Source of the DNA: JANXAZ01 sp964504655
GTDB lineage: Bacteria > Pseudomonadota > Alphaproteobacteria > Geminicoccales > Geminicoccaceae
Assembly (NCBI GenBank): GCA_964504655.1
Contig: CAZDFD010000017.1
Coordinates: forward strand, 1 to 56,981
Direction of reading: 5' to 3'
Length of the DNA: 56,981 nucleotides
Shown: piece after piece, positions 53,957-56,981 of the stretch
How positions within the stretch are numbered: position 1 is the stretch's first letter
Layout: each line of letters begins with the position of its first letter
Made by a program: the position numbers and the translations under genes
Notes under the pieces: generated by a model
The model's input: only the letters and a program-made list of their open reading frames with translations
Told to the model about the DNA's origin: nothing
The model's database searches: none

Positions 53957-54076
53957 GACCTGCCATGGCGCCGCGTCCGGTTCCACCGCTCCCGAGCGGG
54001 TTCGTGGACGGTGACGGACGATGGCGGACTCGAGGAGATGATGCCATGATGCGACCACCATGACAGGGTCGACCTC

Positions 54077-54334
54077 ATGACGGTGCGCGAGCAACATCGT
54101 GCCAGGCTCGGCGCGGGCTCGAGGCTGGTCGTGCCGGCCACGATCCGCAAGGCCCTGGCGCTGGAGATCGGCGACGAGGTGCTGCTGCGCGTCGAGGAGG
54201 GCGAGCTGCGGGTGATCAATCCGCGCCAGGCGCTGGAGCGGGCGCGCCGGCTGATCCGCGACCATGTCCGCACGACGGAGGATCTGACGGCCGGACTGCT
54301 CCGCGAGCGGCGGGCGGCGGCCGAGCGTGAGTGA
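54077..54334 (+). CDS. AbrB/MazE-type antitoxin
   Basis: The 85-residue protein has a SpoVT/AbrB swapped-hairpin DNA-binding fold: LGAGSRLVVPATIRKALALE (residues about 11-30) followed by GDEVLLRVEEGELRV. The C-terminal 35 residues form a charged helix (ALERARRLIRDHVRTTEDLT) that would bind the toxin. It overlaps the PIN gene by 8 bases, the normal order for such pairs. It should repress its own promoter and neutralise the toxin. Confidence 0.9.
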   Translation: MTVREQHRARLGAGSRLVVPATIRKALALEIGDEVLLRVEEGELRVINPRQALERARRLIRDHVRTTEDLTAGLLRERRAAAERE

Positions 54335-54710
54335 GTTCGTGCTCGACGCCTCGGCGCTGATGGCGGGGCTTCGCGAGGAAGCGGGAAGTGCCGCGGTCGA
54401 GCCCCTCCTCGATCGGGCCGCGATCGGCACCGTCGACCTGGCGGAAGTGCTGGGCAAGCTCGTGGACGCGGGGATGCCCGAGGAGCTCGCCTGGTCCTGC
54501 ATCGCCGATCTCGGCCTCGAGCTGGTCGATCTGGACGTGGCGCAGGCGCGGATCATGGCGCGGCTGCGCCCGGCGACCCGGGCGCTCGGCCTGTCGCTCG
54601 GCGATCGCGCCTGCCTGGCGCTGGCCGAGCATCTGGGCCTGCCGGCGGTGACCGCCGATCGCAGCTGGAGCGGGCTCGCGACCACGATCGAGATCCGCGT
54701 GGTCCGCTGA
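54327..54710 (+). CDS. PIN-domain toxin (VapC-like)
   Basis: The 127-residue protein begins FVLDASALMAGL with the first metal-binding Asp at residue 7. TVDLAEVLGKLVDAGMP has the conserved Glu, LGLSLGDRACLALAEHLG the third acid, and AVTADRSWSGL the fourth. The acidic site of a Mg-dependent RNase is therefore complete. The GTG start lies within the antitoxin end. Most relatives cleave tRNA or rRNA, but the target here is unknown. Confidence 0.9.
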   Translation: MSEFVLDASALMAGLREEAGSAAVEPLLDRAAIGTVDLAEVLGKLVDAGMPEELAWSCIADLGLELVDLDVAQARIMARLRPATRALGLSLGDRACLALAEHLGLPAVTADRSWSGLATTIEIRVVR

Positions 54711-54850
54711 TCCGTCGAGGTCGCGTCGCCACGCGCCGCGAGCCCTGGCTGTTCGAGGCGGCGCCGGCCCGGTCCCGCAATGGGCCCGGCGGTCGCGAAC
54801 GCGTAGAGTCGAAACAGTCGGTCGCATCGGAACGGCGCGAGGATCGGGCC

Positions 54851-55078
54851 TTGGGGACGTCGACCTCGAGCGCGGTCGTCCATCGCGAGGGCGATCTCTA
54901 CGTCGCCGATTGTCCCGAGCTCGGCACCGTGAGCCAGGGCAGGACGGTCGAGGAGGCGCTGGCCAACCTCCGCGGAGCGAGCGAGCTCCGGCTCGAGGCC
55001 ACGGGCGAGATGGCGACCGGCGAGCCCCCGTTGCCGACCACCTTCACAGTCGGCGCCGCCCTTGCCGCGATCGCCTAG
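54851..55078 (+). CDS. HicB-family antitoxin, partner degraded
   Basis: The 75-residue protein starts at a TTG at 54851 and has the HicB partial RNase-H-like fold: VVHREGDLYVADCPELGTVS followed by QGRTVEEALANLRGASELRL. HicB normally neutralises HicA, a small mRNA interferase encoded next to it. Here the following frame is only a damaged HicA, so this is probably an orphan antitoxin. The 140 bases before it hold no recognisable gene. Confidence 0.8.
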   Translation: MGTSTSSAVVHREGDLYVADCPELGTVSQGRTVEEALANLRGASELRLEATGEMATGEPPLPTTFTVGAALAAIA

Positions 55079-55086
55079 AGCCGCGG

Positions 55087-55560
55087 GTGCCGCCATCGTC
55101 CGCGCCGGAACGGCCGGGCTTCGTCCGGTCTCGGCAACGCGGCAGCCATGTCGTGCTCGCGGTCGACGACGCCCGCGTCGAGCTGGCGCCCGGCGCCCTC
55201 CTGACCGGTCGGGTCGAGGTCCGCGAGGCCGGTGCCGCGCGGGTCGCCCTGCACCGACTGCCCCGGACCGCGGCCGAGCCCGCTGCAGCGGCACCGACCC
55301 TGCCCGACCTCGCGGGCCTGCCCGAGAGCCTGCCGCCGGCCCGCCTCGAGCGCCTGGTCGTGCCGCGGGTCGAGCTCGGCGCCCACAACGCCCACCCGAA
55401 GCCCTTCCGTTGGACCGCCCCCGCCGACACCATCACCCGCAAGCACCGCCACGTGAAACGTCTGCTCGGATCGCTCCACCGGTGGGGAAAGACCACACCC
55501 GGCGATATCGGCCAGGCCTTCCGGCTCGCCACCCTCCAACCGCGCGCGCGCCGGGCTTGA
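55087..55560 (+). pseudogene. Chimeric ORF: decayed HicA toxin fused to other remnants
   Basis: An open frame of 157 codons begins with a GTG 9 bases after the hicB stop codon. Its first part reads VPPSSAPERPGFVRSRQRGS, where HicA proteins normally have a start, a RELVRAL helix, then GFxxVRQRGSH. The helix seems deleted, while RQRGSHVVL with the catalytic His is kept. Beyond about residue 30 the HicA pattern is lost (VELAPGALLTGRVEVREAGA), and from about residue 95 a transposase-like tail follows. No intact HicA can be encoded here, so the toxin is very likely dead. Confidence 0.6.
55369..55470 (+). mobile_element. IS630-family transposase C-terminal remnant
   Basis: Within the chimeric frame, AHNAHPKPFRWTAPADTITR matches the pattern near the C-terminus of IS630-family transposases (N-x-x-PKPF-x-WT-x-x-AD-x-I). 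Only about 30 residues are recognisable, and I saw no terminal inverted repeats. It is the trace of an old insertion, consistent with the broken hicA beside it. Confidence 0.5.
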
Positions 55561-55651
55561 AGCACCGGCCGGGCGGGTCGTAGCGTCAGTGGCTGCAACG
55601 AACGACGGCACCACGCTGCTGGGGTGGCCGCGACCGTGGGGAGGATGCCCG

Positions 55652-56701
55652 ATGCCGCAATCGGAGCGGACCGGCGGCCCAGACCTCGACGCCTCGGGCG
55701 CCATGATGCGCCTCATCACCGGCGCCTGGGCGGCGCGCATGGTGCACACAGCCGCCGAACTCCGCATCGCCGATCATCTGGCCGAAGGGCCGCGCGACCC
55801 GGGGTCCCTCGCCGTCGCCACCGCCGCGCACGCGCCCTCGCTCGCCCGCCTGCTCCGCGCGCTCGCCGCGATCGGCGTGCTGCGCGAGGACGAGGACCGC
55901 CGCTACGCGCTCACGCCGCTCGGGGCGACGCTGCGCAGCGACGCGCCGGGATCCATGCGGCCGTGGGTGCTCCTTTGCTTCGGCGACGACCAGGGCAAGG
56001 CCTGGGAGGCGCTGACCCACGCCGTGAAGACCGGCGAGCACGCCTACCGGCACATCTTCGGTGTGGACAAGTGGACCCGCCTCGCGCAGCACCCGGAGGC
56101 GGCGAGGCTGTTCGACGCGGCGATGCAGAGCCTCACCGAGGGCGCGAACGGCGCGCTGATCGCGAACTACCCGTTCGGCGATCACCACTGGATCGTGGAT
56201 GTGGGCGGCGGGAACGGCTCGCTGCTCATGCCCGTGCTCGCGCGCCATCCGGGCATGCGCGCGACCCTGTTCGACCTGCCGCACGTGGCGGACGCCGCCC
56301 GCGCCCGCATCGCGGAGGCCGGGCTCTCGGACCGCTACGAATCCGTCGGCGGCGACGCGTTCGCCACGGTGCCGGCGGGCGCCGATGCCTACGTGCTGAA
56401 GGGCGTGATCCATGACTGGGAGGACGCCGAGGCGATCGCCATCCTGCGCACGGTCCGCGCTGCGATGGGCGAGGACGCGCGGCTGCTGGTGATCGAGCGC
56501 ATCCTGCCCGAACGCATCGATCCTTCCGACATCCTCACGCCGGGGCGGTTCATCCACGACATCAACATGATGCTCAACCCGGGCGGACGCGAGCGGACCG
56601 AGGCGGAGTTCCGCGATCTCCTGGCTCGGGCAGGTCTGCGGCTCTCTCGGATCGTCCCCATACCCTGTCCGTTGTCGGTGATCGAAGCCGACCCCGCGTG
56701 A
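55652..56701 (+). CDS. SAM-dependent O-methyltransferase (acetylserotonin/hydroxyneurosporene type)
   Basis: The protein has 349 residues from the ATG at 55652, which has GGGGAGG upstream. An N-terminal helical dimerisation/winged-helix domain (MMRLITGAWAARMVHTAAEL, then HAPSLARLLRALAAIGVL) precedes a Rossmann methyltransferase domain. WIVDVGGGNGSLL is the SAM motif I, TLFDLPHV holds the adenosine-binding acid, and LKGVIHDWEDAEA carries the catalytic His. Relatives methylate phenolic or polyketide hydroxyls. No biosynthetic cluster is nearby in the window, so the substrate is unknown. Confidence 0.9.
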   Translation: MPQSERTGGPDLDASGAMMRLITGAWAARMVHTAAELRIADHLAEGPRDPGSLAVATAAHAPSLARLLRALAAIGVLREDEDRRYALTPLGATLRSDAPGSMRPWVLLCFGDDQGKAWEALTHAVKTGEHAYRHIFGVDKWTRLAQHPEAARLFDAAMQSLTEGANGALIANYPFGDHHWIVDVGGGNGSLLMPVLARHPGMRATLFDLPHVADAARARIAEAGLSDRYESVGGDAFATVPAGADAYVLKGVIHDWEDAEAIAILRTVRAAMGEDARLLVIERILPERIDPSDILTPGRFIHDINMMLNPGGRERTEAEFRDLLARAGLRLSRIVPIPCPLSVIEADPA

Positions 56702-56981
56702 GCGCGACGCGGCACTGTCGCGGGAACCCTCGACGCCGATCGGACCACCAGCCTCGGTGATGGACCCGGCGGTGCCCCGATACCGATGTGGCGCTCGCCG
56801 CGATCGCCCGCGGACCCTGGCGACCGCGCGAGGGGCCCTGGCACCTCTGGCCGAGCCGGAGCGCCGCGCCGGCCAGGCCCGACCGCAGTCCCCTGTCTTC
56901 GCGTGCGGCACGATCGGGTGCGACCTGTGCTCGCCGCGGCCAGCCCCACCGGGTAGACTGTCGAGCGCCGACCCCGCCCAT
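56702..56981. other. No recognisable gene
   Basis: After the methyltransferase stop, both strands have open frames with Arg/Pro/Ala-rich translations and no recognisable motif. This may be intergenic or the start of something beyond the window. No terminator with a U-run was seen. Confidence 0.5.

Noticed and set aside
55087..55560. A functional 157-residue protein after hicB
   Set aside because: It mixes a damaged HicA start, unrelated low-complexity sequence and a transposase-like end, so it is better read as a decayed chimera.
56574..56981. Leftward open frame at the right edge
   Set aside because: Most of it is antisense to the methyltransferase end and the rest is Arg/Gly-rich without motifs or a ribosome site.

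Overview
The window is a very GC-rich chromosomal segment from a draft assembly, with three runs of exactly 100 N. Its core gene blocks point to an alphaproteobacterium: ruvC-ruvA-ruvB followed by ybgC-tolQ-tolR-tolA-tolB-pal-cpoB-tilS-ftsH, hslV-hslU, purA and thrC. A deep Rhodospirillales or Geminicoccales-like lineage is my inference, not something the sequence proves. No rRNA, tRNA or CRISPR array was found.

Layout. 1-5.9 kb: end of an unknown gene, a secreted 33-residue-repeat protein, an endo/exonuclease-phosphatase fold protein, glycerol kinase, a YHS-domain protein and a GDSL hydrolase, mostly leftward. 5.9-12.5 kb: an OpgC-like membrane acyltransferase, then a five-gene block (DUF1611 P-loop protein, ABC membrane domain without an ATPase, subtilase with an Asp-rich and Gly/Ser-rich stalk, ECF sigma factor, anti-sigma factor). 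All three transcription units of this block are preceded by the same promoter, GGAAT-N16-CGTTGT(C/G). This is the best candidate in the window for an undescribed regulated system. 12.6-15.7 kb: a tripartite tricarboxylate transporter. 15.7-19.4 kb: purA, then a restriction-modification cassette (C5 cytosine methyltransferase, Vsr nick endonuclease, unclassified endonuclease). 19.4-23.8 kb: an MFS exporter with a C-terminal ABM-like domain, an M16 peptidase and threonine synthase, all leftward.

23.9-28.2 kb: a FecR-domain protein with a long Asn/Gly repeat tail, broken by two assembly gaps, paired with a CHASE2-PAS-degenerate GGDEF-EAL protein. 28.2-30.6 kb: hslU, hslV and an 81-residue protein, leftward, behind a leader with four complementary segments that looks like an attenuator. 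30.6-31.1 kb is non-coding. 31.1-44.2 kb: yebC-ruvC-ruvA, a Fic-domain gene inserted before ruvB, ruvB, ybgC, the Tol-Pal genes, tilS and ftsH, nearly all overlapping or closely spaced.

44.2-48.7 kb: a leftward operon (outer-membrane barrel, Wza-like export lipoprotein, AmpG-like permease, AbrB-type membrane protein). 48.9-53.9 kb: a metallophosphoesterase, a large MscS-type channel and a TamA-like Omp85 protein whose start lies in or near the third gap. 54.0-55.6 kb: a small accessory island with an AbrB/PIN toxin-antitoxin pair, a HicB antitoxin, a decayed HicA and an apparent IS630 transposase remnant. The window ends with an O-methyltransferase and about 280 bases with no recognisable gene.
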